From: Variovorax sp. PMC12
Lineage (GTDB): Bacteria; Pseudomonadota; Gammaproteobacteria; Burkholderiales; Burkholderiaceae_C
Assembly (NCBI RefSeq): GCF_003019815.1
Contig: NZ_CP027774.1
Span: 124,001 to 188,000 of the forward strand
Length of the DNA stretch: 64,000 nt
Direction of reading: 5' to 3'
A program made the position numbers and the translations under genes. Below the pieces are notes generated by a model. That model was not told where the DNA came from and did no database searches. It worked only from the letters and a program-made list of their open reading frames with translations. Shown here piece after piece: positions 1-8,007 of this stretch (within the stretch, counting starts at the first letter, position 1; each line of letters begins with the position of its first letter).

Positions 1-322
1 AGACGAATGGATAGATCGATTGCAGGAAGTCAGGACACAACATGGCCACGCTTCCGTCGGCCGGGGCCGCACGCAGCGCATCGATCGCGATCTTTCCGCC
101 GGCGCCGGGCTTGTTCTCCACCATGACGGTGCGGTTGAGCGGCTCATGCAGCTGATCCGCAAGCGCCCGTGTGACGACATCGAGTGTCCCGCCAGGCGAG
201 AAGCCCACCAGAATCCTGGCGGGCGGTTGGCTGGCCGACTGCGCGATGGCAGACGGCGCGCCGAAAGCCGCGGCAACGATGAGTGCGAGGCTGTAGCGCC
301 AGGCGGTACTTGGTTTGTTCAA
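1..322 (-). CDS. Bug-family (TctC-type) tripartite tricarboxylate transporter receptor, partial
   Basis: Periplasmic solute-binding receptor of the Bug/TctC family, cut by the left edge of the window (about the first 107 residues are present). A hydrophobic signal peptide ends near the motif AIAQ. The usual opening of the mature domain follows: PARILVGFSPGGTLDVVTRA, then a VENKPGAGG motif and an APADG motif typical of the family. The start is taken as TTG at 322, because a GGAG box lies six bases upstream and no ATG fits the signal peptide frame. It is the last gene of the minus-strand CoA operon and probably binds the carboxylate that the operon degrades. No TctA/TctB membrane partners are seen nearby, which is usual for orphan Bug receptors of Burkholderiales. 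The ligand is unknown. Confidence 0.88.
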   Translation of the reverse strand, partial: MNKPSTAWRYSLALIVAAAFGAPSAIAQSASQPPARILVGFSPGGTLDVVTRALADQLHEPLNRTVMVENKPGAGGKIAIDALRAAPADGSVAMLCPDFLQSIYPFV

Positions 323-442
323 GAGCTGCTCCAGGGAAATTCGGCAGGGTCACGTCGGTTGTCGCGACGTCGGCACGAGGCCACTCGAGGTACTCGAGCG
401 CTCAGCAACACACGACGCCTGCGCCCTTTGTGCGAGGCAAAG

Positions 443-1219
443 TCAGCGACCCCGGAAGACCGGCGCACGCTTGTCGGCGAACGCACGGCGCCCCTCCAGT
501 CGGTCCTCGCTGTCCCTGAGCACGCCAAACGCCTGTCGCTCCAGTTCCAGTCCACCGGCAAGCGGCAGCTCCCGTCCGGTCATCGCCAGACGCTTGGCGG
601 CGGTCATCGCCAATGGCGCATTGGCTGCCATTGCTCGCGCCAGGTTGATCGCCGTTTCCTGCAGCGCGGCAAGGGGAACCACCTTGCTGACCAGGCCGAT
701 CCGCAACGCTTCGTTGGCATCAATGCGTTCGCCCGTGAGCAGCATCCACATCGCATCCGACTGGCCTACCGCGCGGATCAGGCGTTGCGTGCCCCCGGCG
801 CCTGGGATGCTGCCGACGCGCACTTCCGGCAAGCCGAACTGCGCGTTGTCGGAACAGATGCGGATGTCCGCGAGCAACGCCAGTTCCAGGCCACCGCCGA
901 GGGCATAGCCGTTGATCGCGGCGATGACAGGCTTGTCGGTCTGCAGCGTGCCGAAATTGGAATGTCGGGTGCCGGCGCGAAAGACCTGCCGGGCTGCGCT
1001 GTCGGCAGGCGGCATCGTTTTCTTGAGGTCTGCACCTGTGCAAAACGCACGCTCGCCCGCACCGGTCAGGACGACTACGCGGACTTCTTCGTCGCTCGAG
1101 ACCTGGTCCCAGATCGCGAGCAGCTGCTCGTTGGATTCCGGGTCGATGGAATTCATGGCTTCGGGCCGGTTCAGGGTGATGATGGCCACGCCATCCTGGA
1201 CTGTCTTGACGATGGGCAT
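443..1219 (-). CDS. enoyl-CoA hydratase/isomerase family protein (crotonase fold)
   Basis: 258 residues, normal length for a crotonase. The oxyanion-hole segments RAFCTGADL (about residues 57-65) and NGYALGGG (103-110) are present. Both acidic catalytic residues of classical hydratases are found: Glu112 in GGLELA and Glu132 in GLPEVRVG, followed by SIPGAGGTQRL. This favours true hydration of a 2-enoyl-CoA over a side reaction of the superfamily. It lies 9 bases downstream of the CoA-transferase gene in the same direction. With the SDR and thiolase upstream it gives the hydration step of a beta-oxidation-like sequence. It would act in the cytoplasm. The exact acyl group cannot be read from the sequence. 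Confidence 0.9.
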   Translation of the reverse strand: MPIVKTVQDGVAIITLNRPEAMNSIDPESNEQLLAIWDQVSSDEEVRVVVLTGAGERAFCTGADLKKTMPPADSAARQVFRAGTRHSNFGTLQTDKPVIAAINGYALGGGLELALLADIRICSDNAQFGLPEVRVGSIPGAGGTQRLIRAVGQSDAMWMLLTGERIDANEALRIGLVSKVVPLAALQETAINLARAMAANAPLAMTAAKRLAMTGRELPLAGGLELERQAFGVLRDSEDRLEGRRAFADKRAPVFRGR

Positions 1220-1228
1220 GGTTTTGTC

Positions 1229-2419
1229 TCAGTTCAATGGAGAGTCAGCGGCGATGATCGCCTCGATGTCTTCTGGTGGCATGCCCAGCTCGTCTAGCAC
1301 CTCGCGCGTATGCTGTCCAAGCGTCGGAGCGGCCCGTCGCGCTCTAGGCCGCTCACCCACTGCACCGATGACGCTACGCGGCAGCGTCAACGCACCTGCG
1401 ACCGGGTGCAGCAGGTTCTCGGTGAGCGCCGCTTCGACGAAGGGTGCGGACTGCGCGACCTCGGCATAGTCGTTGATCGGCCCGCAGATGATGTCCACGG
1501 CCGCGAACCGCTCGAGCCAGAAGGCACGCGGGTGCGCGAGCATGCGTGCTTCGAGCAGGCGCAGCAGCGCCTCGCGGTGCTGCAGCCGATTCTTGTTCTC
1601 GGCGAAGCGAGGGTCCGATGCGAGCTCAGGTGCACCGATGGCCGTGCACAGCGCCAGCCATCGTGCGGGGTGATAGGCCGCCACCATGATCCACCCGTCG
1701 GCGCAACGCAAGGCCTCGTTGGGCGTCGAGTAAGGCGCGGCGTTTCCCTGCGGGCCGGGCACATGGCCGTCGGCGAAATAGGACGCGAAACTCACATGCT
1801 GCAGTGCGATAGCACTGGCAAACATGCTTGCCTCCACGTGCTGGCCCGACCCCGTGCGTTGGCGCAGCGCGAGCGCGGCCAGGATCGAGATGGTCGCGAA
1901 CGAACCCGTGACAAGATCGACGACGGGCACCGGCACCTTGCACGGCTGCCCGCCAGGCGCGCCGGTGACGCTCATGAGGCCGCTCACGGCTTGAAGCACG
2001 CCGTCCACACCGGGCAGGTCCCTCGCGGTCCCCTGCTGACCGTACGCGGAGACGGAACAGTAGATCAACCGCGGGTTCTCGGCAGATACCTCGGCGTAGT
2101 CCAGACCGAACCGGGTCATAACACCCGGGCGAAAGCTCTCGACCACGACATCGGCTTCGGCGACTAGACGCGACGCTACCAGCCGGTGCGCCGACTGCTT
2201 GAGATCCAGAACGATGCTGCGCTTGTTCCGATTGAGCGCGAGAAAGGCCACGCCTTCGCCATGGACCCAGGGCGAGAGTGCGCGCGAGAGATCGCCCGAG
2301 GGTGCCTCGACCTTCACCACGTCGGCGCCCAGGTCGGCCAGGTACTGGGTGCAGCTCGGGCCCGCCATGACCTGGGTGAAGTCGATGACCCTCAGGCCCT
2401 CGAGAGAATTAGCAAGCAT
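1229..2419 (-). CDS. CaiB/BaiF family (class III) CoA-transferase
   Basis: 396 residues, full length for a class III CoA-transferase. The N-terminal Rossmann-like part has LEGLRVIDFTQVMAGP and GADVVKVE. The catalytic aspartate is Asp139 in PGVDGVLQAVSGLM, the usual position for the residue that forms the aspartyl-CoA thioester. The family moves CoA from a donor such as succinyl-CoA to a carboxylic acid. Here it probably activates the acid imported by the Bug receptor. It sits between the SDR (20-base gap) and the enoyl-CoA hydratase (9-base gap), so it is likely co-transcribed with both. A second CaiB/BaiF gene lies at 16012-17220 in an unrelated cassette. Confidence 0.92.
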   Translation of the reverse strand: MLANSLEGLRVIDFTQVMAGPSCTQYLADLGADVVKVEAPSGDLSRALSPWVHGEGVAFLALNRNKRSIVLDLKQSAHRLVASRLVAEADVVVESFRPGVMTRFGLDYAEVSAENPRLIYCSVSAYGQQGTARDLPGVDGVLQAVSGLMSVTGAPGGQPCKVPVPVVDLVTGSFATISILAALALRQRTGSGQHVEASMFASAIALQHVSFASYFADGHVPGPQGNAAPYSTPNEALRCADGWIMVAAYHPARWLALCTAIGAPELASDPRFAENKNRLQHREALLRLLEARMLAHPRAFWLERFAAVDIICGPINDYAEVAQSAPFVEAALTENLLHPVAGALTLPRSVIGAVGERPRARRAAPTLGQHTREVLDELGMPPEDIEAIIAADSPLN

Positions 2420-2439
2420 TTTTCAGGCACCCATCTTGA

Positions 2440-3219
2440 TCAAACAGACGGGCTGCTCAAGCTGCGGCCGCCGCAGACATAGAGAAGCTGGCCGGTGACG
2501 TAGCTGGAACCGGGCTCCGCGAAAAACCGGACAGCGCGAGCGATGTCTTCAGGCTGACCGATGCGCTCCATCGGCACAGTCTTGTGGAGACTCTGCCGCA
2601 CCTCCTCGGTGAGAGTCTCGAACAGCGGCGTTTCGACGATGCCCGGCGCAATGGCATTCACGGTGACACCCTTGCGCGCATATTCGAGTGCCAGCGAGCG
2701 GGTCAGGCTTACCACGGCGCCTTTGGAAGCGGAATAAGCCGCCTGGCCACGATTGCCCAGCCAGGCACGCGAGCCGATATTGATGATGCGTCCGAACCGG
2801 TTCTCCGCCATCTGCGCCAGGACGGCCTTCGAGCAGATGAATTGCGAGTGGAGGTTGACCTCGATCACGCGGCTCCAGAAGGCCAAGTCCATCTTGGAAA
2901 CGAGCTTGTCTCCACCGATGCCGGCATTGTTGACAAGGATGTCGATGCGCTGATGGGATGCGAGCAGTTGGGCCACGGTCGACTCCACCTGTTCCACGGA
3001 GCTCACGTCGACCTTGAAGGTCTGCACATCGGCACCCTCGCTCGCAAGGCTGCTCTTGGCCGCTTGCAGGGCTTCGTCGTCGAAGTCCCACAGCGCGATG
3101 CGACAGCCGCCCTGCGCAAGCTCGCGGGCGATGCCAAGGCCGATGCCCTTCGCCCCTCCGGTCACGACGGCAACGAGGCCCTGCAAAGAGGCAGGCGTGG
3201 TTGAGTTTGTCTGGTTCAT
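2440..3219 (-). CDS. SDR family NAD(P)-dependent oxidoreductase
   Basis: 259-residue classical short-chain dehydrogenase. It has the cofactor motif TGGAKGIG (residues 20-27), NNAG (97-100), and the catalytic triad Ser150, Tyr162 and Lys166 (YSASK). An aspartate at residue 45 at the end of the second strand suggests NAD(H) over NADP(H). In this operon the natural job is oxidation of the 3-hydroxyacyl-CoA made by the hydratase, ahead of the thiolase. That is inferred from context; the family also reduces 3-oxoacyl groups. The gene follows the thiolase by 10 bases. Confidence 0.9.
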   Translation of the reverse strand: MNQTNSTTPASLQGLVAVVTGGAKGIGLGIARELAQGGCRIALWDFDDEALQAAKSSLASEGADVQTFKVDVSSVEQVESTVAQLLASHQRIDILVNNAGIGGDKLVSKMDLAFWSRVIEVNLHSQFICSKAVLAQMAENRFGRIINIGSRAWLGNRGQAAYSASKGAVVSLTRSLALEYARKGVTVNAIAPGIVETPLFETLTEEVRQSLHKTVPMERIGQPEDIARAVRFFAEPGSSYVTGQLLYVCGGRSLSSPSV

Positions 3220-3229
3220 GTCGACCTGT

Positions 3230-4366
3230 TCAGAGCGAAAGAATATGGATGGAGCAGGCGGCGTGATCCACCCCCCAGATGCCGCCGCCAGTCACCTGCG
3301 TGAGGCCGATGCGCGCCCCCTGCACTTGCCGGGCGCCCGCACGGCCTTGCAACTGCTCGCAGACCTCCACGATCTGTGCGACGCCGGTCGCGCCGGGCGG
3401 ATGCCCCTTGGCAAGAAGGCCGCCGCTCGGATTGACAGGGACCCGTCCGCCCAGAGTCGTCGCACCGCTGCGCAGCAACTCTGCCGCGTCGCCGCGATCG
3501 CAAAGCCCCAGCGCTTCGTAGTAGAGCAATTCGGAGATGGTGAAGGCGTCGTGCACTTCCAGCAGGCTGAGGTCCTGCGGTCCCACACCGGCCTGCTCAT
3601 AGGCCAGCCTGGCCGCACGCGCCGTGATCTCGGCCTCCGTCATATCGACGGGCGTGGTTTCGAACAAGCCGGACTGCACCACTGACGCCAAGACCTGAAC
3701 TGGCTTGGCAACGCCCTGGGAGGGCTTGGTGCTAAGCACGAGGGCCGCTGCCCCATCGACCACGGCGGGACAGCACTGCAGCAGCGTGAGCGGCTCGGCC
3801 ACAGGGCGGGACGCAAGAATTTCCTCGCGGGTGGCCAGCTTCGCGAACTTGGCGATAGGATTGAGAACGCCGTGCTTGCGATTCTTCACGGAAATGTCCG
3901 CAAGCGTCTCGACCTTGAGGCCGTGGTCGTGCATGTAGCGACGCGCGCGCATAGCGTACAGGGCAGGCATGATCATCCCCCGTCGATTGTTCCAGTCTTG
4001 CTGGCTCAGCTGCAACGGCCCGCCGCCGAGCGCGCTCAGATGGTCCATGCCGAACACCAGGACGGTGTCGTACTGCCCGACCTTGAGCGCCTGCAATGCG
4101 AGATTCAGTGCGGTCGCGCCGCTGGAGCAGGCGTTGTCCACGTTGTAGACTGCGCCCCCATGCGCATGCAGTTCACGCAGTGCCCGCTGCCCCGGCAACA
4201 TGGCGCCGAGCGCGTTGCCGCAGTAGAACGCCTGTACCTCGGAAAGCCGCGTGCCGGCATCCTCCAGGGCGCCAAGAATGGCCGACTGGACCATGGCCTC
4301 TTCGGTGAGCTCCGGGAAGCGGCCGAAGTCGGTGATGCCCACGCCGGTGATCAGTGGTTGCTTCAT
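3230..4366 (-). CDS. thiolase family protein (SCP2-type acetyl-CoA acyltransferase)
   Basis: 378-residue thiolase of the lipid-transfer/SCP2-like group. The nucleophilic cysteine is Cys80 in VDNACSSGATALN. The conserved histidine segments are EVHDAFTISE and AKGHPPGATG near the C terminus. Unlike the Ltp2-type retro-aldolases that pair with DUF35 proteins, it keeps its nucleophile, so thiolytic cleavage of a 3-oxoacyl-CoA is expected. The chosen ATG at 4366 has an AGGAG box 7 bases upstream and starts one base after the stop codon of the DUF35 gene, so translation is probably coupled. The frame stays open upstream but that part is antisense-like and out of register with the DUF35 gene. Confidence 0.9.
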   Translation of the reverse strand: MKQPLITGVGITDFGRFPELTEEAMVQSAILGALEDAGTRLSEVQAFYCGNALGAMLPGQRALRELHAHGGAVYNVDNACSSGATALNLALQALKVGQYDTVLVFGMDHLSALGGGPLQLSQQDWNNRRGMIMPALYAMRARRYMHDHGLKVETLADISVKNRKHGVLNPIAKFAKLATREEILASRPVAEPLTLLQCCPAVVDGAAALVLSTKPSQGVAKPVQVLASVVQSGLFETTPVDMTEAEITARAARLAYEQAGVGPQDLSLLEVHDAFTISELLYYEALGLCDRGDAAELLRSGATTLGGRVPVNPSGGLLAKGHPPGATGVAQIVEVCEQLQGRAGARQVQGARIGLTQVTGGGIWGVDHAACSIHILSL

Positions 4367-4367
4367 C

Positions 4368-4727
4368 TCATTGCTCCTGGAAGGCGTAGTCGGGTGTGCC
4401 GTCCGGCAATGCGAAGGGCACCACGCGCACCCTGCTTTCGATCGCAGGCGGGCTTCCATCGAACAAGAGCCGCCCGAAGGCTCGAACGCCCGACTCGAAG
4501 TCGACCATTGCGAGTGCGTAGGCGGGCTTGTCCTTGCCGGGATGGACCACCGTGAAGCTGTAGAGGGACCCGGTCGGGCCGAGCTCGATTTCCTCGATCG
4601 GCTGGTCGTGGTGGACGAACTCGATCGGCGGAAACTGGGGGGGCTGACCGCCTGCCTGTGTGGCCACAAGCACCATGCCGCCGGGGGTGTCACGGAAGTG
4701 CGAATCCGTGCGCTTGATGATCTTCAA
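4368..4727 (-). CDS. DUF35 / Zn-ribbon-OB-fold accessory protein lacking the zinc ribbon cysteines
   Basis: About 119 residues. The C-terminal half matches the OB-fold of DUF35 proteins that bind thiolases and CoA substrates: GPTGSLYSFTVVHPG, YALAMVDFESGVRAFGRL, and a closing VRVVPF segment. The N-terminal rubredoxin-like ribbon is recognisable by position (the QFPPIEFV segment), but there is not one cysteine in the protein, so zinc binding must be lost. The preferred start is TTG at 4727, preceded by an AGGAG box at a six-base gap. An in-frame ATG at 4763 has no such box. It is the first gene of the minus-strand operon, and the thiolase follows one base after its stop, consistent with a thiolase-DUF35 complex. 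Confidence 0.82.
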   Translation of the reverse strand: MKIIKRTDSHFRDTPGGMVLVATQAGGQPPQFPPIEFVHHDQPIEEIELGPTGSLYSFTVVHPGKDKPAYALAMVDFESGVRAFGRLLFDGSPPAIESRVRVVPFALPDGTPDYAFQEQ

Positions 4728-4816
4728 AGGTGTCTCCTGTTCCGGTGGCGATGGCCACGGCAACCGGAAGTTTGGTGACCCAGGGCCGCCCCGTCATTGG
4801 ATTTGTTCTGCGCATT

Positions 4817-4833
4817 CTTTAGCCTTCCTAAAG
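4817..4833. promoter_or_regulatory. inverted repeat, candidate operator between the divergent DUF35 and PrpF transcripts
   Basis: A perfect 6-bp inverted repeat, CTTTAG, five bases, CTAAAG, lies in the 187-base gap between the two divergent transcription units. A further CTAAAG half-site occurs at 4855-4860. The position suits a regulator controlling both directions. The AraC gene at 6923-7717 is the nearest candidate, but this link is inference. Confidence 0.4.
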
Positions 4834-4914
4834 CGTGCGAAGCGTGTAGTTCTGCTAAAGCCAGAGCAGCCGAACTGCAAGGACGCACGCCCTGCGCACG
4901 CGCATACTGAATGA

Positions 4915-6060
4915 ATGAAAGAACAAATCAGCGTTCCAGTGACCTTGATGCGCGGCGGCACAAGCAAGGCTGTTTTTCTCGCACGGCGTGACGTGCCCGC
5001 AGATCCGCAGGAACTGCAGCGATTCCTTCTGGCTCTGTTCGGCAGCCCGGACGTGCGCCAGATCGACGGGCTTGGAGGCGCCGACATCCTCACGAGCAAA
5101 TGCGCAATCATTGGGCCGCCGTCACGACCCGACGCAGACATCGACTACACCTTTGTGCAGATCGGGATCGATCAGCCCAGCGTGAGCTTCGAGATCGTCT
5201 GCGGCAACATTTCATCGGCCACCGGGGTCTACGCGCTGCAGGAGCGGCTGATTCCCGTGCAGGAGCCCGCCACCACCGTGCGAGTGCACAACACCAATAC
5301 CGGCAAGATTCTGCGCATGGTGGTGCAATGTGCCTACGGCGAGCCGCGCGTGGAAGGCGACACCGAAGTGGATGGGGTGCCCGCCAAGGGCGCCGAGGTC
5401 GCGTTGGATTACTCGGGTACCAGCGGTGCCACGACGGGCCGATTGCTTCCCACCGGGCAGGCACGCGATTCGGTCTACGTCTCCAAACTTGGTCGCGAAA
5501 TACCCGTTTCGATCGTCGACGTGGGAACGGCGTGTGTATTCATCCGCGCTGCGGATCTGGGCGTCACCGGCACGGAGCTTCCCGGCCAGCTCAGTTCTGA
5601 TATCTACGAAATGGCCGAGGAAGTCAGACGATGGGCCGCCGATCGTTGCAACCTGCCGGCGTCAGGAACCCTCACGCCCTACCAGATCCTCATCAGCGAA
5701 GCTCAGGACTACCGCACCCTCGGCGGAGATCGAATCGTCAAGTCGTCGGAAATCGACTTGGTGGCGCGCATGGTTCTCCATGGTGGGGCGATGCACAAGG
5801 CATTTCCGGGCGGTGGCTCAGTCTGCCTTTCCGTGGCAGCACAGATCGCAGGGACGATTCCGGCGGAGGCGCGAGGCAGTCATGCCGGCCCGACGCGCAT
5901 CCGCATTGGCCATCCGAGTGGTGTGATCGGAATTTTTGCGAGCGTCGCGCGCACTGCCGAAGACGAATGGTCGGTGCAAGAAGTTCACTTCACTCGAACC
6001 GCTCGGCGGCTGTTTGATGGGACCGCCTATGTGAGGCGTGCTCTCCTCGATGTTGGTTGA
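4915..6060 (+). CDS. PrpF-family isomerase (DUF453; methylaconitate/oxalomesaconate isomerase-like)
   Basis: 381 residues, full length for the PrpF family, a diaminopimelate-epimerase fold that moves double bonds in unsaturated di- and tricarboxylates. It opens with VTLMRGGTSKAVF. Lys62 in LTSKCAII and Cys96 in VCGNISSATG fall where the family has its conserved lysine and cysteine. A HGGAMHKAFPGGGSVCLS segment near residue 300 is also typical. No acnD, prpB or prpC is present, so a methylcitrate role is unlikely. The gene is divergent from a CoA-transferase/hydratase/thiolase operon, so it may prepare an unsaturated acid for CoA activation. GalD-like tautomerases and aconitate isomerases are equally possible. 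ATG at 4915 is used; ATG at 4911 is out of frame. Confidence 0.85.
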   Translation: MKEQISVPVTLMRGGTSKAVFLARRDVPADPQELQRFLLALFGSPDVRQIDGLGGADILTSKCAIIGPPSRPDADIDYTFVQIGIDQPSVSFEIVCGNISSATGVYALQERLIPVQEPATTVRVHNTNTGKILRMVVQCAYGEPRVEGDTEVDGVPAKGAEVALDYSGTSGATTGRLLPTGQARDSVYVSKLGREIPVSIVDVGTACVFIRAADLGVTGTELPGQLSSDIYEMAEEVRRWAADRCNLPASGTLTPYQILISEAQDYRTLGGDRIVKSSEIDLVARMVLHGGAMHKAFPGGGSVCLSVAAQIAGTIPAEARGSHAGPTRIRIGHPSGVIGIFASVARTAEDEWSVQEVHFTRTARRLFDGTAYVRRALLDVG

Positions 6061-6086
6061 CCTCAGCGGACTGCCAAGGCATAGCA

Positions 6087-6866
6087 ATGATGACGCAAGA
6101 TCTTTTTTCTTTGCGAGGCCGCACGGCTCTCGTCACCGGTGGCTCACGGGGTATCGGTCGCATGATCGCCGAGGGATTCCTGGCGCAAGGTGCACGTGTC
6201 TACATCAGCGCGCGCAAGGCTGCGGCATGCGATCTCTCGGCTTCGGAACTCTCGAAGAACGGCCATTGCGTCTCGCTGCCGTACGACGTGTCGACAGTCA
6301 ACGGCTGCCAGGCGCTGGCCGCCGCCTACGCGCAGCATGAAACCACTTTGGACATCCTGGTCAACAACGCCGGCGCCGCTTGGGGAGAAGACTTCGATGC
6401 CTTTCCCGAAACCGGTTGGGACAAGGTGGTCGATCTCAATCTGAAGACGCCCTTCTTCTTGACGAAGGCGCTGTCCGGGCCGCTGCGCGCCGCGGCCAAG
6501 GAGCGTGTTGGGAAGATCATCAACATCGCCTCCACCGATGGCATCGGGCTCAACCCTCAGGAAAATTACTCCTACGTCGCCAGCAAGGCGGGCTTGATCC
6601 ACTTGACGCGGCGCATGGCGCTGCGCCTGGCGCAGGACAACATCGCGGTCAGCGCCATTGCGCCGGGCGCGTTTCCATCCGAGATGAACCGCAACGCGCG
6701 CGACCGCGGCGACGAGCTGTCCGAACACATACCCGCCAGACGCATTGGCACTTCAGAGGACATCGCCGGCGCGGCGATCTTCCTGGCGTCGCGTGCAGGC
6801 GACTATGTGATGGGCTCGACCCTGGTGGTGGACGGTGGCGTGACCCACGCCCGAGCCTACAGGTAA
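6087..6866 (+). CDS. SDR family oxidoreductase (gluconate 5-dehydrogenase-like)
   Basis: About 259 residues starting at ATG 6087; a TTG 30 bases upstream overlaps the PrpF stop codon and is a possible alternative start. Motifs: TGGSRGIG (residues 17-24), NNAG (93-96), and Ser149, Tyr163 and Lys167 (YVASK). Arg43 after the second strand suggests NADP(H) preference, unlike the SDR in the facing operon. It ends with VDGGVTHARAYR, the usual SDR end. It is transcribed just behind the PrpF-like gene, so both probably act on the same compound or its product. The substrate is not known. Confidence 0.88.
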   Translation: MMTQDLFSLRGRTALVTGGSRGIGRMIAEGFLAQGARVYISARKAAACDLSASELSKNGHCVSLPYDVSTVNGCQALAAAYAQHETTLDILVNNAGAAWGEDFDAFPETGWDKVVDLNLKTPFFLTKALSGPLRAAAKERVGKIINIASTDGIGLNPQENYSYVASKAGLIHLTRRMALRLAQDNIAVSAIAPGAFPSEMNRNARDRGDELSEHIPARRIGTSEDIAGAAIFLASRAGDYVMGSTLVVDGGVTHARAYR

Positions 6867-6922
6867 GTGTGTGCATGGGTTGGCCGCTGGCGCCCGGCCA
6901 TGTAGTGACCTGAAAGGACGGG

Positions 6923-7717
6923 TCATCCGCCGACCCGGAAACGGTCGCTGATGTAGGTCGCAGGAGGCTTTCCAAAAGCCTTCTTGAACATCGTATTGAA
7001 GGCAGAGGGCGACTCATAGCCCAGGTCATAGGCGACTTGCTGGACGGTCGCACCACTGGACAGCTCGCGCAGCGCCACGATCATCTGCAGCTGGCGTCGC
7101 CAGCGGCCAAAACTCAGGCCTGTCAGCGAGGTGCACAGTCGATTCAACGTCCGGTCGCTCATGCCCAGTTCACGCGCCCAGTTCGTCAGGGTCCTGCGAT
7201 CGGAGGGATCGCGCATCATTGCCGTTGATATCTCTCTGAGCCTTGCGTCCTCGGGCATCGGCAGGAACATTGCTTCCGTGGGCATCGTGCAAAGTTGGTC
7301 GAGCAGCACCTGCGCCAATCGGTCGGTCGGCCCGCCTGCTTCGTAGAGGGGCGGCAATGCTGCGAGGTACTGGATCATCTCGCTGAGCATCGGGCTGATG
7401 TGAAAGGTGCAGCAACTCGCAGGCAAGGGGGCAGCGCCAGGTTCGACGAAGAGGAAAAAAATCAGCGCGTTCGCCGTTCCTCGGTTGCTGTGCAGCGTAC
7501 CGCCCGGAATCCACACGCCCGCCTGGGGCGGGACCATCCACAGCGCGCCGGGCACTTCGCAAGAGACCGCACCGCGCAGTGCGATCACAAGCTGGCCGGA
7601 TCGGTGCTCGTGCACGGGAATCTCCCGCTCCTGCGCCGCGACATCGACGCGCAGCGCCATCACGGGTACTGATGGCTCGTAGTCCAGGCCTGGCTCGCCG
7701 AATTCCGCTCTTCGCAT
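6923..7717 (-). CDS. AraC family transcriptional regulator with N-terminal cupin domain
   Basis: 264 residues. The first half is a cupin sensor domain: IPVHEHRSGQLVIALRG, then VPPQAGVWIPGGTLHSNRG. The second half is the double helix-turn-helix of AraC proteins: TLTNWARELGMSDRTLNRLC, and a C-terminal VAYDLGYESPSAFNTMFKKA. The gene converges on the PrpF/SDR pair and diverges from the efflux operon, so it could control either. Cupin-AraC regulators beside FUSC-type exporters commonly respond to small aromatic acids. The assignment to family is firm; the target is inferred. Confidence 0.9.
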   Translation of the reverse strand: MRRAEFGEPGLDYEPSVPVMALRVDVAAQEREIPVHEHRSGQLVIALRGAVSCEVPGALWMVPPQAGVWIPGGTLHSNRGTANALIFFLFVEPGAAPLPASCCTFHISPMLSEMIQYLAALPPLYEAGGPTDRLAQVLLDQLCTMPTEAMFLPMPEDARLREISTAMMRDPSDRRTLTNWARELGMSDRTLNRLCTSLTGLSFGRWRRQLQMIVALRELSSGATVQQVAYDLGYESPSAFNTMFKKAFGKPPATYISDRFRVGG

Positions 7718-7869
7718 CTTGGGAAATTTGATGTTGCGCCCGCCGCCGGGCTTGTTTCAGCCTTGGAATCAGTGCTCGGTCTCAATCCCCCTCAGCGATG
7801 GCCGAAAAGAGAAGTCATTCGTCCAAGTTTGCAATTCTCGACTCGTATGCCGCTCAGTAGCATCGTCGC

Positions 7870-8007
7870 ATGAAAATGATTCGCAATAAGAATGAAGTGG
7901 TTTCGGTTCAGGCACTCCTCATTCTTCTCATCGGCCTGGCGCTGATTGGCTCGCACTACTGTTTGGTAGGCAAGCGTGCTCGTGAGATTCATCGAGGCGC
8001 AGCATGA
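7870..8007 (+). CDS. small single-pass membrane peptide (45 aa) overlapping the FUSC gene
   Basis: A short frame of 45 residues whose TGA overlaps the ATG of the FUSC gene (ATGA). It starts MKMIRNKNEVV, continues with a strongly hydrophobic stretch ALLILLIGLALIGSHYCLV (about residues 15-33) and ends in a basic tail GKRAREIHRGAA. This is the profile of a single-pass small membrane protein. The 4-base overlap and the charge pattern argue for a real gene. The weak point is the lack of a clear ribosome binding site before either ATG (7870 or 7876). It resembles no family I can name. A role as an accessory subunit or translational leader of the exporter is possible. Confidence 0.5.
   Translation: MKMIRNKNEVVSVQALLILLIGLALIGSHYCLVGKRAREIHRGAA

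Noticed and set aside
1..322. A complete tripartite tricarboxylate transporter
   Set aside because: Only the receptor is present here and at 13746-14723. No TctA or TctB gene is in the window.
4915..6060. Methylcitrate-cycle PrpF
   Set aside because: No prpB, prpC or acnD is linked and the neighbours are a CoA-dependent route, so the methylcitrate role is not supported.
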